A stretch of 64,000 bases of DNA from Flavobacteriaceae bacterium LYZ1037 (GTDB lineage Bacteria > Bacteroidota > Bacteroidia > Flavobacteriales > Flavobacteriaceae), in assembly GCA_003144015.1 (NCBI GenBank), contig QFWS01000006.1, positions 158,165 to 222,164 on the forward strand. The letters are read 5' to 3'. Below, in pieces: positions 47,343-56,873 of the stretch. The position numbers were made by a program, and so were the translations under genes. The first letter of the stretch is position 1. Each line of letters opens with the position of its first letter. The notes under the pieces were generated by a model. It made no database searches. It was not told where the DNA came from and saw only the letters and a program-made list of their open reading frames with translations.

Positions 47343-49763
47343 CTAATTTAATGGTATATTAATTTCTTGAGACACTAGGTCTCCTTGATTATTAAAACCA
47401 TTGATTATGAGTTTTAAACCCGTAAAATTTTCTTTAGCAATATTAATATAATTGGAAGTATTTGGTCTTAAGATAAAATTTGGAATCCAATCTATTGTCC
47501 CATATTTTTCCAAAGCAGTTTGACTATTAAATATTAAGCTTTGTTCTTTAGATAAATCTATAGATTTAGTAAACCCAAAAGTGGTTTTACTTGAAAATAT
47601 TTTTGTTTTATCTGGGCTGCTTCTTTCAGAATTTAAATAATCTTCTGGCTTTTTTAATTCTACCATTATCACGCCATTGGAACCTTGTATTCCATAACCT
47701 GCACCAGATCTATTTAACTTAACAACTTTTACATCTTCAGCTCGAATATCTGTCAAGATAGATGGATGTGAAATCACTCCGTCAATAATAAGTAAAGCAT
47801 CTATTGGTCCATGAATAGTATTAACACCTCTGGTTCTAAAAATAACCTGAGAGTCCCCATCACTATCTACTACTGTTTTAAGTTCATAAAATTGGTCCAA
47901 ATAATCAAAAAGTGTACAACCTATACACTCTATATCGCTTTTTGTTTTTTGTCTTGTAAAGCCATTCCCTAATTCTCCTGGATTATTTATGTAACCAACG
48001 TCTGGAAATTCATCTTCAACAACTTCTTTTTTTCTTTCCTTTCCAAACAACAAGACTTCATTTAATTGTTCTCCTTCAAAAATAACATGGAATTGATCTT
48101 CAACTGCAACAGACTTTGCAGCATGACTTTTATTTTTTAATTTTATATTTTGCTTTATATCAAGAATCGAATCTACAGGGTACTTTAGTTTTTGATCATC
48201 TATCTTAAAATTAGCAACCACCACTTTACCTATTGGATTTAACAAAGCTAGATCGTATTTTGATGGATGATACAACAACAGATTATTAAAAGAAAACTTA
48301 TTCTTATCCACAATATTTTCTATAAGTGCGTAACCATTTTCCTTAGAGGTAAACAGCACTTTATATCCATTTAAATTGTTAAGATGTGTTATTATCTCTC
48401 CAGAGATGGACATACCATTTTCAACTTCTCTTATTACGACTTCTTTACTCGCATCAAGAATATTGTTTTTTGGATTTACAAATTGTAAAGCAAGATCAAT
48501 ATTCTTAAAGTTATTAATTTTAGACACATAAGGCGAAATTAAAAAGGCGTTATAAATGGTATTGAAACTATTGTTTACGATACTTTGTTCTGGCAAAATA
48601 GAAACGCTGGTGTTGGCTTCTATATATCTGTTAAGCATTTTTAAATCTAAGGTTAAGGAGTCTTTGGTTTCTTTAGATTTATCAATACTTAATTCAATAT
48701 TTTTGTTTTTATCATGAAAAAAACGTCTAGTTGAGATGGTCTCATTTTTATTAGTGAAGAGTGAAATCATGTTAACTCCATTGAATAAACTTTCTTCATT
48801 GACACCTAATAAATAGCTATTTGTGTCTTTGGATACTTTAAAAGGAATGACTGACTTACATGTGTTATTTCTATGGATAACTGCCAAAATGGTTTCATTG
48901 TCGTATTTAATTGCCGTATCATTATTAACCCTAATGGAGAAACGCACTTCTTTTAAACTTGAATTATTAGATTCATAATGAATCACAAAGCCTTCTTTTT
49001 GAGCTTGTGGAACAGCTATTTCATACACTTTATTATCATGGGTGATTTTAAAATAATATTCTTGTTCAGGATAGCAAACAAAATTAACGGAACCCAATCC
49101 GTCTTTATTAGAGACCAATTTACCAAGAACCACATTGTTAAAAGAATTTATCAATTCCCCTTTTGTTTCTAAGGGCAAACCGTTTAAAGAAATTTTATAA
49201 AACAAGGTATTATTAGCTTCTGAAAGCAACACATCGCTTTCTGGGAAGAACGCCACTTGAATTCCAGTTTTTTGCTCTACTAGAGAATCATCATATTCAT
49301 TGTTATCTGCAATAGAGCTTTTGTTATCCGATAAATTTATAATTTGAATTTCGCTAATATTTTTCTGATTAAAACCTGCATGATAGTTGGTGTCTAACAC
49401 TAAATAATAAATGCCAGAATTTAATTCTTTTTCTAATTCAATACTTCCATTTACCGTTCCATTCTCAACAAAAACCAATTGATGTTTAATTAGTTCCTTT
49501 TTAAAATTATACATACTTAAATGTAGGTTCGTTGTAATTGGGCTCGGTAAATTTGTATTATCACTAACTACATATGCCTTATAATTAATAGGTTCTCCAG
49601 AAAAGTAGGTCGTTTTATTAGTATGTAAAAAGAACTTTTCTTTGGATAGGTTTGAAAAAATAGGATTTGAATTTATGAAGGTAGTAGCTTCATTTTTTAA
49701 TTCATCTTGTGAGAAACTAAACGAGCAAACAAAACAAATAAATACCATGGTTAGGTGTTTCAT
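47343..49763 (-). CDS. secreted protein with macroglobulin-like and TonB-plug-like domains
   Basis: 806 residues. A signal peptide (about 1-18, ending SFSQ) is followed by an MG2-like beta domain (about 38-135: EKFFLHTNKTTYFSGEPINY, then SGIYYLVLDT) as in the large Bacteroidota macroglobulin-like proteins, further beta domains, and near 625-715 a segment typical of TonB receptor plugs (DALLIIDGVIS, DVKVVKLNRSGAGYGIQGSNGVIMVEL). No 22-strand barrel follows, so it is not a complete TonB receptor. The family is common in flavobacteria but its role is unknown; a periplasmic or surface scaffold is possible. Confidence 0.8.
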   Translation of the reverse strand: MKHLTMVFICFVCSFSFSQDELKNEATTFINSNPIFSNLSKEKFFLHTNKTTYFSGEPINYKAYVVSDNTNLPSPITTNLHLSMYNFKKELIKHQLVFVENGTVNGSIELEKELNSGIYYLVLDTNYHAGFNQKNISEIQIINLSDNKSSIADNNEYDDSLVEQKTGIQVAFFPESDVLLSEANNTLFYKISLNGLPLETKGELINSFNNVVLGKLVSNKDGLGSVNFVCYPEQEYYFKITHDNKVYEIAVPQAQKEGFVIHYESNNSSLKEVRFSIRVNNDTAIKYDNETILAVIHRNNTCKSVIPFKVSKDTNSYLLGVNEESLFNGVNMISLFTNKNETISTRRFFHDKNKNIELSIDKSKETKDSLTLDLKMLNRYIEANTSVSILPEQSIVNNSFNTIYNAFLISPYVSKINNFKNIDLALQFVNPKNNILDASKEVVIREVENGMSISGEIITHLNNLNGYKVLFTSKENGYALIENIVDKNKFSFNNLLLYHPSKYDLALLNPIGKVVVANFKIDDQKLKYPVDSILDIKQNIKLKNKSHAAKSVAVEDQFHVIFEGEQLNEVLLFGKERKKEVVEDEFPDVGYINNPGELGNGFTRQKTKSDIECIGCTLFDYLDQFYELKTVVDSDGDSQVIFRTRGVNTIHGPIDALLIIDGVISHPSILTDIRAEDVKVVKLNRSGAGYGIQGSNGVIMVELKKPEDYLNSERSSPDKTKIFSSKTTFGFTKSIDLSKEQSLIFNSQTALEKYGTIDWIPNFILRPNTSNYINIAKENFTGLKLIINGFNNQGDLVSQEINIPLN

Positions 49764-49872
49764 ATAAAATAAGATTTTTTAACGTAAATGTTTTGTATTC
49801 AAAACAATTCACACTAGGAGCACCTAAATATAAATTTATTTTCTTAATTTTAAAGACATATAATAACCAACT

Positions 49873-50697
49873 ATGAAAAAAATTCTTGTACCCACAGATT
49901 TTTCCCAAGAAGCAGAAAACGCATTAAAAGTAGCTGCTCAATTAGCTAAAAAATACCATGGTGAAATATTTTTAACCCATTTATTGGAACTTCCCTTGAG
50001 TCAGGTAGACGCTTTAAGTAGTCATAGCGAATTACCCGAAGCAGTATTTTTCATGAAATTAGCTCACAAAAAATTTCAAGATGTATTAGCAAGGGATTAT
50101 CTTAAAGATATTAAGGTACATGAGTATGTAGATTTTAATCAATCTTTTTCCGGGATTGCAGACACAGCAAAACAAAACAATGTCGATTTAATTATCATGG
50201 GGTCTCATGGTGCTTCTGGTTTTAAAGAAATGTTTATTGGATCTAATACCGAAAAAGTGGTTAGAACATCTGAAGTACCAGTTCTAGTTATTAAAAATGA
50301 ACATATTAATTTTGACATCAATGAATTTGTATTTGCATCAGATTTTAAAAATGATAATAAGGAAACATACAAACAGGCAACTCGTTTAGCAAAAGCCTTT
50401 GACGCAAAACTACATCTGTTAATGGTCAATACGGCAAATAATTTTACAACAACGGAAGTCGCTAAAAAAAGGATAACCGATTTCATAAAAGGAACTGATT
50501 TTAGTGACTACACCATCAACATTTATAATGATGAAAATGTGGAAAAAGGTATTCTAAATTTTTCTCATCAAATTGATGCAGATTTAATTGGCATTAGTAC
50601 GCATGGCAGACAAGGCATTGCCCACTTTTTAAATGGTAGTATTAGTGAAGACTTGGTAAATCATGCAAAAAGACCAGTGATTACATTTAAAATTTAA
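49873..50697 (+). CDS. tandem-domain universal stress protein
   Basis: 274 residues built from two UspA domains (about 1-142 and 148-274). Each begins with a strand (KKILVPTDFS; NEFVFASDF) and ends with the ATP-binding loop G-x2-G-x9-G-(S/T): GSHGASGFKEMFIGSNTEKV in the first and STHGRQGIAHFLNGSIS in the second. Such proteins help cells survive stress; the partner is unknown. It is monocistronic and followed directly by a strong terminator. Confidence 0.93.
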   Translation: MKKILVPTDFSQEAENALKVAAQLAKKYHGEIFLTHLLELPLSQVDALSSHSELPEAVFFMKLAHKKFQDVLARDYLKDIKVHEYVDFNQSFSGIADTAKQNNVDLIIMGSHGASGFKEMFIGSNTEKVVRTSEVPVLVIKNEHINFDINEFVFASDFKNDNKETYKQATRLAKAFDAKLHLLMVNTANNFTTTEVAKKRITDFIKGTDFSDYTINIYNDENVEKGILNFSHQIDADLIGISTHGRQGIAHFLNGSISEDLVNHAKRPVITFKI

Positions 50698-50710
50698 CAA
50701 GATGTAAAAA

Positions 50711-50750
50711 CACAAAAAAGCCTTTCTATTAATTTTGAAAGGCTTTTTTT
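50711..50750. terminator. terminator after the universal stress protein gene
   Basis: AAAAAAGCCTTTC (50714-50726) pairs with GAAAGGCTTTTTT (50737-50749) around a 10-base loop, with T7 on the plus strand. It starts about 15 bp after the stop at 50697. Confidence 0.85.
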
Positions 50751-50813
50751 GTGTTGGTTCACTTGGACTCATTTTGACTACACTCTGTATAAACTTGTCG
50801 CTAGATTTGAGTC

Positions 50814-50850
50814 CATAAAAAAATCCCAATCAAATTAATGATCAGGATTT
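50814..50850 (-). terminator. terminator after tRNA-Gln
   Basis: On the minus strand AAATCC..TGAT, loop, ATCA..GGATTT with a 2x2 internal loop, then seven T. It begins 12 bp after the tRNA 3' end. Confidence 0.6.
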
Positions 50851-50861
50851 AAATTTACTTG

Positions 50862-50934
50862 TTGGCCCACTAGGGCTCGAACCTAGACTCTTTGGTACCA
50901 AAAACCAACGTGTTGCCAGTTACACCATGGGCCA
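50862..50934 (-). tRNA. tRNA-Gln (anticodon TTG)
   Basis: On the minus strand the 7-bp acceptor stem is TGGCCCA with TGGGCCA. The anticodon arm is TTGGT-TTTTGGT-ACCAA, with anticodon TTG reading CAA. The T arm is CTAGG-TTCGAGC-CCTAG. The discriminator is A at 50862 and the CCA is not encoded, as is usual in this phylum. All arms are perfectly paired. It has its own promoter and terminator and lies between a stress gene and a glycosyltransferase gene. Confidence 0.97.
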
Positions 50935-50951
50935 TTCTGGTATTGAGGATG

Positions 50952-50981
50952 CAAATTTAAAACAATATTTTGTTTGCACAA
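50952..50981 (-). promoter_or_regulatory. promoter for tRNA-Gln
   Basis: Minus strand: TTG (50979-50981), 19 bp, TAAATTTG (50952-50959), an exact consensus match, placing the transcript start about 10 bp before the mature tRNA 5' end. Confidence 0.65.
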
Positions 50982-51086
50982 GTATTTTTTGCAGAAAAAA
51001 AAATCTAAATACTTAACGTTTCCTTAAAAGTATTCTTGATAAGATAATTATTGTTAAATTCGCTTCTTCTAACAAACATAGATTTT

Positions 51087-54000
51087 ATGACACATTTCAG
51101 CTTTAAAAAATGGAATACCCTTTTAGGTTGGTTCTCCTTTTTAATTGCATTAATTACGTATAGCTTAACTGTAGAGCCTACTGTAAGCTTCTGGGACGCT
51201 GGGGAATATATACTAACCTCCTCTAAACTTCAGGTAGGACATCCACCTGGAGCGCCACTTTTTCAAATGTTTGGCGCCTTTTTTTCTATGTTTGCTTTAG
51301 AGCCTAGCCAAATTGGTTTGGTTATGAATTTAATGAGTGCTGTTGCCAGTGCTTTTACTATTTTATTTATGTTTTGGAGTATTTCTTTACTTCTAAAAAA
51401 ACTAGTGAAACATACTGGCGAATTTACGCAATCTAAAAAAATAGCAGTTCTTGGAAGTGCACTTGTAGGAAGTTTAGCATTTGCATTTACAGATTCATTT
51501 TGGTTTAATGCCGTTGAAACTGAAGTGTATGCTATGGCAACTTTAATTATGTCTGTGTTGTTTTATTTAGGATTGCGTTGGGAACAAGACATGGATAACT
51601 CTCGTGGAAATAGATGGCTGATCTTAATTGCTTTTATTATCGGACTTTCTTTTGGAGTACACTTTATGGGACTCTTAACCATTCCTGCTATTGGATTAAT
51701 TTATTATTTTAAAAATTATAAAACGGTAACCATAAAGAACTTTATTATTGCTAATGTAATTTCAGTAGCTATTTTATTATTTATTTTTAAATTGCTATTA
51801 CCTAACGCTTTAAAGATCTTTAGTGCTTTCGAAATCTTCTTTGTAAACTCTATTGGTATGCCTTTTAATTCCGGGACGATTATAGCTGGATTACTTTTAA
51901 TTGCTGCTTTTTATTTTGGAATAAAATATACCAGAGATAAAAATTACAAACATGTAAATACTGGAATTTTATGTCTATTATTTATTTTTATTGGGTTCTC
52001 TTCTTGGCTCATGCTGCCAATTCGTGCTAATGCCAATGTGGTTGTTAATGAAAATAATCCTTCAGATGCCAGAGAGCTATTAGCTTATTATAACTTGGAA
52101 CAATATCCTGAAACACACTTGTTTTATGGTCCTTTATTTACAGACCAATACTCTGGATTAGATGAAAATGAGCCTTATGTAGACGACAAGCCTAATTATG
52201 AAAAAGATTATACAACTGGTAAATATGTGATTATTAACGATTGGAAAAACGCCAAACAAAATTACAATCACGAACACGCTTCAGTCTTACCACGAATGTG
52301 GAGCCAAGAAAATGCAGAGAACTACATGCTTTTTTCTGGTTTTTTAGATTTCAAATTGAAGCCTGAATTCCAAATGGAAAACGAATTACGTAAGACCATT
52401 TCAGAATTTAAAAACGATGTAACTCAAGGTGTAGTAGATTATGAAGATTATCATAATTTTTTAAAACAGTTTGGACAATATATTATCGTTGAAAAACCAT
52501 CTCTAGGAAGCAATATTGCCTACATGTTAGAATACCAATTAGGCTACATGTACTGGAGGTATTTTTTATGGAATTTTGTTGGAAGACAAGACGATATTCA
52601 AGGTAGATATGACAATCATGGAAATTGGCTAAGTGGCATCAAACCTATTGATGAATGGCACTTGGGATTCTCTCAGGACAATTTACCAAGCGATGTTAAA
52701 AACAATAAAGCCAGAAACACTTATTACTTTTTACCTCTTATTTTAGGGCTTATAGGCTTGTTCTTTTTATATAAAAAAGACAAAAAGCTATTTTGGGCCA
52801 TGTTGGTGTTTTTCCTATTTACAGGTTTAGCAATTCAATTTTATACTAATGTTAGACCTTTTGAGCCAAGAGAAAGAGATTATTCGGTTGTTGGCTCGTT
52901 TTATGTCTTTGCCATGTGGATAGGATTTGGCGTTTACTCATTGTATGAAATGATTAGCAAATACACATCCGCAAAATTCTTAGCTCCTGCAGTTACAATA
53001 GTCTGTTTGGTTTTAGTACCAGGAATTTTAGTAGCCAATAACTGGGACGATCATGACAGATCTGGAAAATACACAGCCAGAGCGATGGCCAAAATGTACT
53101 TAGACTCCTGTGCCGAAAATGCCATTTTATTTACTATTGGAGATAACGACACCTTTGCCTTATGGTATGCCCAAGAAATTGAAGGTTACCGAACAGATGT
53201 TCGAGTTGTAAACACCAGTTTATTTCAAACAGATTGGTATATCGATCAAATGAAACGCAAGGCTTATGAAAGCGATCCGATTCCATCGCAACTAACCCAC
53301 GATCAATATCGTTATGGCACTAGAGATTATATCATGAAACGCTTGATTTCAAGAGATACCATGTACATTAAAGATTTCATGGATTTTGTCTCTAGTGACA
53401 ACCCTAGAACTAAATTTAAATATATTTTAGAGCAACAAGGTGAAGACCCCAGTTTTTATCCTGCACAATATATAAAATCCAACTATTTTCCAGTTGAAAA
53501 CATTAAAGTACCAGTTAATAAAGCAAATGCCTTAAAATCTGGTATTGTAAAAGAGAAAGATGCTGATAAAATAGTAGATTATCTAGATGTTACCATTACA
53601 GATAATGTGCTTTATAAAAACAGATTGCTTATGTTAGACATTGTAGCCAATAACGATTGGAAACGTCCAATTTATTTTACTGGTGGTGCTTTTGGTAACG
53701 AAGATTATATCTGGATGAAAGACTACCTTCAATTAGATGGTATGTGCTACAAATTAGTCCCAATAAAAACACCTGTAGATAGAGCTAACCCTTTTGATAT
53801 GGGTCGTGTAGATGCCGATTTAATGTATGAAAAAGTAATGAAATGGGATTGGGGAAATAGTGGAGACCCTAATATTTATCACGATATTGAAACACGTAAA
53901 AACTCTATAACCTATAGAGGTAATCTAGCAAGACTTGCAGAACAATTAATCAATGACGAAAAGCTAACAAAAGCCGAAGAAATAGCAGATATAGCCATGG

Positions 54001-54401
54001 ATAACATGCCTGTTGAACAATTTGGTTATTACACTTTATTAGAACCTTATATTGGTGTTTATTACGAAGTAGGTTCTGATGAAAAAGCACAGAAGCTTTT
54101 TAAAGATGTATCGAAAAAGTATCAAGAAAATCTCACGTACTTTAGTAAATTAGATGTTGAAAGTCAATACAGACTAATTGAAGATATTTTAACTGATATA
54201 GAACGCTACAAAGGCATACTAGATGTGTTGCAAGAATATGACAGAGATTTTTATAGAGATGAAACTAAAATATTTACAAACTATTTAAATCTATTTAGTC
54301 ATTTTTACCAAGGTGAAGACAACGAACCTCAACCTCAGTTAAATCCAGATCTTCAACAAGAAGAAGCTTTAGATAGCCTGCTTCAAGATTTAAATAATTA
54401 A
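51087..54401 (+). CDS. large membrane glycosyltransferase (DUF2723, GT117-like)
   Basis: 1104 residues from the ATG at 51087; a 12-codon extension to 51051 lacks similarity. The N-terminal half (about 1-330) and a middle segment (about 560-680) are rich in membrane helices. The first periplasmic loop has the GT-C-like acidic motif SFWDAGEYI with VGHPPGAPLF, typical of DUF2723. The soluble parts (about 700-1040) include a TPR-like end (KAEEIADIAMD, KAQKLFKDVSKKY). GT-C enzymes move a sugar from a lipid carrier to a protein or glycan; the acceptor is unknown. It is followed after 5 bp by a polysaccharide deacetylase, suggesting a joint envelope-glycan task. Confidence 0.88.
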   Translation: MTHFSFKKWNTLLGWFSFLIALITYSLTVEPTVSFWDAGEYILTSSKLQVGHPPGAPLFQMFGAFFSMFALEPSQIGLVMNLMSAVASAFTILFMFWSISLLLKKLVKHTGEFTQSKKIAVLGSALVGSLAFAFTDSFWFNAVETEVYAMATLIMSVLFYLGLRWEQDMDNSRGNRWLILIAFIIGLSFGVHFMGLLTIPAIGLIYYFKNYKTVTIKNFIIANVISVAILLFIFKLLLPNALKIFSAFEIFFVNSIGMPFNSGTIIAGLLLIAAFYFGIKYTRDKNYKHVNTGILCLLFIFIGFSSWLMLPIRANANVVVNENNPSDARELLAYYNLEQYPETHLFYGPLFTDQYSGLDENEPYVDDKPNYEKDYTTGKYVIINDWKNAKQNYNHEHASVLPRMWSQENAENYMLFSGFLDFKLKPEFQMENELRKTISEFKNDVTQGVVDYEDYHNFLKQFGQYIIVEKPSLGSNIAYMLEYQLGYMYWRYFLWNFVGRQDDIQGRYDNHGNWLSGIKPIDEWHLGFSQDNLPSDVKNNKARNTYYFLPLILGLIGLFFLYKKDKKLFWAMLVFFLFTGLAIQFYTNVRPFEPRERDYSVVGSFYVFAMWIGFGVYSLYEMISKYTSAKFLAPAVTIVCLVLVPGILVANNWDDHDRSGKYTARAMAKMYLDSCAENAILFTIGDNDTFALWYAQEIEGYRTDVRVVNTSLFQTDWYIDQMKRKAYESDPIPSQLTHDQYRYGTRDYIMKRLISRDTMYIKDFMDFVSSDNPRTKFKYILEQQGEDPSFYPAQYIKSNYFPVENIKVPVNKANALKSGIVKEKDADKIVDYLDVTITDNVLYKNRLLMLDIVANNDWKRPIYFTGGAFGNEDYIWMKDYLQLDGMCYKLVPIKTPVDRANPFDMGRVDADLMYEKVMKWDWGNSGDPNIYHDIETRKNSITYRGNLARLAEQLINDEKLTKAEEIADIAMDNMPVEQFGYYTLLEPYIGVYYEVGSDEKAQKLFKDVSKKYQENLTYFSKLDVESQYRLIEDILTDIERYKGILDVLQEYDRDFYRDETKIFTNYLNLFSHFYQGEDNEPQPQLNPDLQQEEALDSLLQDLNN

Positions 54402-54406
54402 ATACA

Positions 54407-55090
54407 ATGGAATTAATTCCTGCCAAACTACCTCTATTGGTTAAATGGTTATTCCCCAAATATATATGGAATATCCAAACAGAGGAAAAAGTTATTTATC
54501 TCACTTTTGATGATGGGCCTACACCAGAAATAACCCAGTGGACTCTTGATATTTTGGAACAATTTAAAGCTAAAGCCACTTTCTTTTGCACAGGGGATAA
54601 TGTGCAAAAGCATCCTGAAATTTTTCAGGGTATTGTAGAAAAAGAACATGTCATTGGCAACCATACGTACAGTCATCCACATGGTTGGAAAACATCAACT
54701 GAAACCTATTTAGAGAATGTAAAACAAGCTCAAGATATTATCAATTTCCAACTACAAAACGCTACATTAAGCAAGCAGCAATCGGCAGTCAACAATCTCT
54801 TTCGTCCTCCTTATGGGCAAGTTACCAAAAAACAAGGTCGAAAATTAATCGGTTTAGGCTACAATATTATTATGTGGACTGTCTTGGCTATAGATTGGAG
54901 TGAAAAAACCAATAAGGAACAGTCCTTAAAAAATGTGATTAAGAATGCTAAGCAAGGAAGTATTGTGGTGTTTCATGATAGCGAGAAAGCCTCAGAAAAT
55001 ATGCAATATGCTTTACCAAAGGTGCTAGAATATTTTAGTGAGAAAGGCTATCAGTTTAAATCTTTAACGCCAACTATGTTTAGAATCTAA
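54407..55090 (+). CDS. polysaccharide deacetylase (NodB domain)
   Basis: 227 residues with a complete NodB catalytic core: TFDDGPTPE (catalytic and metal-binding Asp), GNHTYSHPHGW (metal-binding His pair), FRPPYGQ, and the C-terminal FHDSEKASEN with the catalytic His. The enzyme removes N- or O-acetyl groups from a glycan. There is no signal peptide, so it may be cytoplasmic or non-classically located, unlike most cell-wall deacetylases. It is co-oriented with and 5 bp after the GT117 gene. Its stop overlaps by 4 bp the stop of the convergent thioredoxin-like gene. Confidence 0.92.
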   Translation: MELIPAKLPLLVKWLFPKYIWNIQTEEKVIYLTFDDGPTPEITQWTLDILEQFKAKATFFCTGDNVQKHPEIFQGIVEKEHVIGNHTYSHPHGWKTSTETYLENVKQAQDIINFQLQNATLSKQQSAVNNLFRPPYGQVTKKQGRKLIGLGYNIIMWTVLAIDWSEKTNKEQSLKNVIKNAKQGSIVVFHDSEKASENMQYALPKVLEYFSEKGYQFKSLTPTMFRI

Positions 55091-55383
55091 ACATATTCTT
55101 GGATGATACCAATTAGGGTATTGGCATCTTGCTCGCCGCTATGTCGCCATTTCATTTCGCCATTTTTATAAATAATCAATGTAGGCAAACCTTTAACTCT
55201 AAGAGCTTCAGCTAATTCTTTATTTTTATCCACATCAATCTTAATAACTTTCGCTTTATCTCCTAAAGCAGCAGCAACATCTCTTAGAACAGGATGCATG
55301 GCTGTAGATTGATCATTCCATTCAGTAAAAAAATCAAGTAGTACAGGAATATCTACATCTATAAGTTCCCCAAATTTTGACAT
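55087..55383 (-). CDS. thioredoxin-fold protein without catalytic cysteines
   Basis: 98 residues, a full thioredoxin-length domain. The strand-helix framework is well kept (VLLDFFTEW, KVIKIDVDKN, KGLPTLIIYKNGE with the cis-proline), but the active site WCGPC is replaced by WNDQS and the protein contains no cysteine at all. Redox activity is therefore excluded. Redox-dead thioredoxins usually bind partners or act as structural chaperones. The gene is monocistronic, with a TAnnTTTG element about 33 bp upstream. Confidence 0.88.
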   Translation of the reverse strand: MSKFGELIDVDIPVLLDFFTEWNDQSTAMHPVLRDVAAALGDKAKVIKIDVDKNKELAEALRVKGLPTLIIYKNGEMKWRHSGEQDANTLIGIIQEYV

Positions 55384-55415
55384 ACTTTTAAAGTTTTAAG
55401 TCAAATGATTATATA

Positions 55416-55423
55416 CAAACCTA
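55416..55423 (-). promoter_or_regulatory. candidate -7 element for the thioredoxin-like gene
   Basis: TAGGTTTG on the minus strand matches TAnnTTTG and lies 33 bp before the ATG at 55383. No TTG at -33. Confidence 0.35.
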
Positions 55424-55530
55424 CGTATTTTTTTTTTATGTTGTACATAAGCCTTATAAATAGTAAGTCTTCAACAATCTATATATTAAATATACACATT
55501 TTTTAAGGAAGAAAATAGCATTCTTTTTAT

Positions 55531-56757
55531 TTAAGCTAAATCTGGCCCTTTTTTAAGTTCAATAACAGTTATTTCTGGCCAAATCCCTACTCTACCAGGA
55601 TAACCAAGATATCCAAATCCCCTATTAACATTAATATATTGATCTGTTTCTTTATAGATTCCGGCCCAATACTTATATCGCCATTTTATAGGACTCCACT
55701 TAATCCAACCCGGAATCTCTATTCCAAACTGCATACCATGTGTATGTCCACTTAAAGTTAAATGGTATTTATAATCATCGTCTATAACTACATCTTCCCA
55801 ATGAGAAGGATCGTGACTCATTAAAATTTTGAAATCGTTTTTATTTATGTTAGCTGCAGCCTTTTTTAAGTCTCCTGCCTTTTTAAAGGGACCTCTTCCC
55901 CAATTCTCAACACCAACTAAGGCAATACGTTCGCCATTTCTTTCAATGAAACGACTATCGTTTAAAAGTAAATCAAAACCAATGTCTTTTTGAATTTGTA
56001 TTAATTCCTGAAGATTTTCATGTTTTTTCGCTTCTGTTTCCCAAGTTACATAATCTCCATAATCGTGATTTCCAAGAACGGAAAATTTTCCATCGGTTGC
56101 TTTTAATTTCCCAAAAACATCTTTCCAAGGAATCATTTCGGATGCCTTATTATTTATCATATCTCCGGTAAAGAATATGGCATCAGATTTTTGCTCATTC
56201 ACCAAATTAACAGCGTATTCAATTTTTCCTTTGTCGTCAAAACTGCCAGAATGAATATCGCTAATTTGAGTTATTTTATAGCCATCGAAAGCAGTTGGTA
56301 AATCTGTAAAATGAAGCGTGTACTTTAACACTCGGAAATCATACTTTCCTTTATACATGCCATACAACAAAGATGAAAAAGGAATAGCTGCCAACCCAAG
56401 TGCAACTTGACTTATAAACTTTCTTCTTGTTGGAACATGGAAATTCTTTTTAGAAGGTGAAAATTTGTGATACAACCCTGTAAGAAATCGAACAATGTCT
56501 TCACTTAACAAAATTGGAGCAATCACTAGGCTAAATGACATAAAAGCTAGTAAAAATCCAAAAGCTTCACTTTTTGGTTGAGATAACACACGACTATCTG
56601 ATGCGATAGTAAATTGAAAAATAAAATTTCCTACTACTAATAAAGCTAAACCTACAAATAAGGCATAAAACCACTTGTTTTTAGTAAGTGTTTTTATAGC
56701 TTGATAACCATAAGCTACTAAAATAATATAAATAATGGCTAAAAGTATCCAACGCAT
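55531..56757 (-). CDS. membrane-anchored metallophosphoesterase (YkuE/YaeI-like)
   Basis: 408 residues from the ATG at 56757 (a TTG nine bases upstream extends the frame by three codons). About three to four helices fill the first 100 residues, followed by a twin-arginine-like segment TRRKFISQVALGLAA (about 110-125). The calcineurin-like phosphoesterase domain follows with the full metal set: SDIHSG, TGDMIN, GNHDYG, SHDPSHW and GHTHGMQ. Related enzymes hydrolyse UDP-diacylglucosamine or other membrane phosphates; the substrate here is unknown. The catalytic domain is expected outside the cytoplasm. Confidence 0.9.
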   Translation of the reverse strand: MRWILLAIIYIILVAYGYQAIKTLTKNKWFYALFVGLALLVVGNFIFQFTIASDSRVLSQPKSEAFGFLLAFMSFSLVIAPILLSEDIVRFLTGLYHKFSPSKKNFHVPTRRKFISQVALGLAAIPFSSLLYGMYKGKYDFRVLKYTLHFTDLPTAFDGYKITQISDIHSGSFDDKGKIEYAVNLVNEQKSDAIFFTGDMINNKASEMIPWKDVFGKLKATDGKFSVLGNHDYGDYVTWETEAKKHENLQELIQIQKDIGFDLLLNDSRFIERNGERIALVGVENWGRGPFKKAGDLKKAAANINKNDFKILMSHDPSHWEDVVIDDDYKYHLTLSGHTHGMQFGIEIPGWIKWSPIKWRYKYWAGIYKETDQYINVNRGFGYLGYPGRVGIWPEITVIELKKGPDLA

Positions 56758-56774
56758 CAATTTCAAAATTTAAT

Positions 56775-56806
56775 CAAAGATAATTGAATGGATTCATTAT
56801 CATCAA
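56775..56806 (-). promoter_or_regulatory. promoter for the metallophosphatase gene
   Basis: Minus strand: TTG (56804-56806), 21 bp, TATCTTTG (56775-56782). It matches the consensus and gives a leader of about 10 nt before the ATG at 56757, which supports that start over the TTG at 56766. Confidence 0.55.
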
Positions 56807-56873
56807 TTTATAAAAAACTTTAACCATCTGTTAAGATTTATTATTTTTCCTATTTAGAAATTCTGTAATTTAA

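Noticed and set aside
47343..49763. A complete TonB-dependent receptor
   Set aside because: A plug-like segment is present, but the C-terminal barrel is missing and the N-terminal half is macroglobulin-like.
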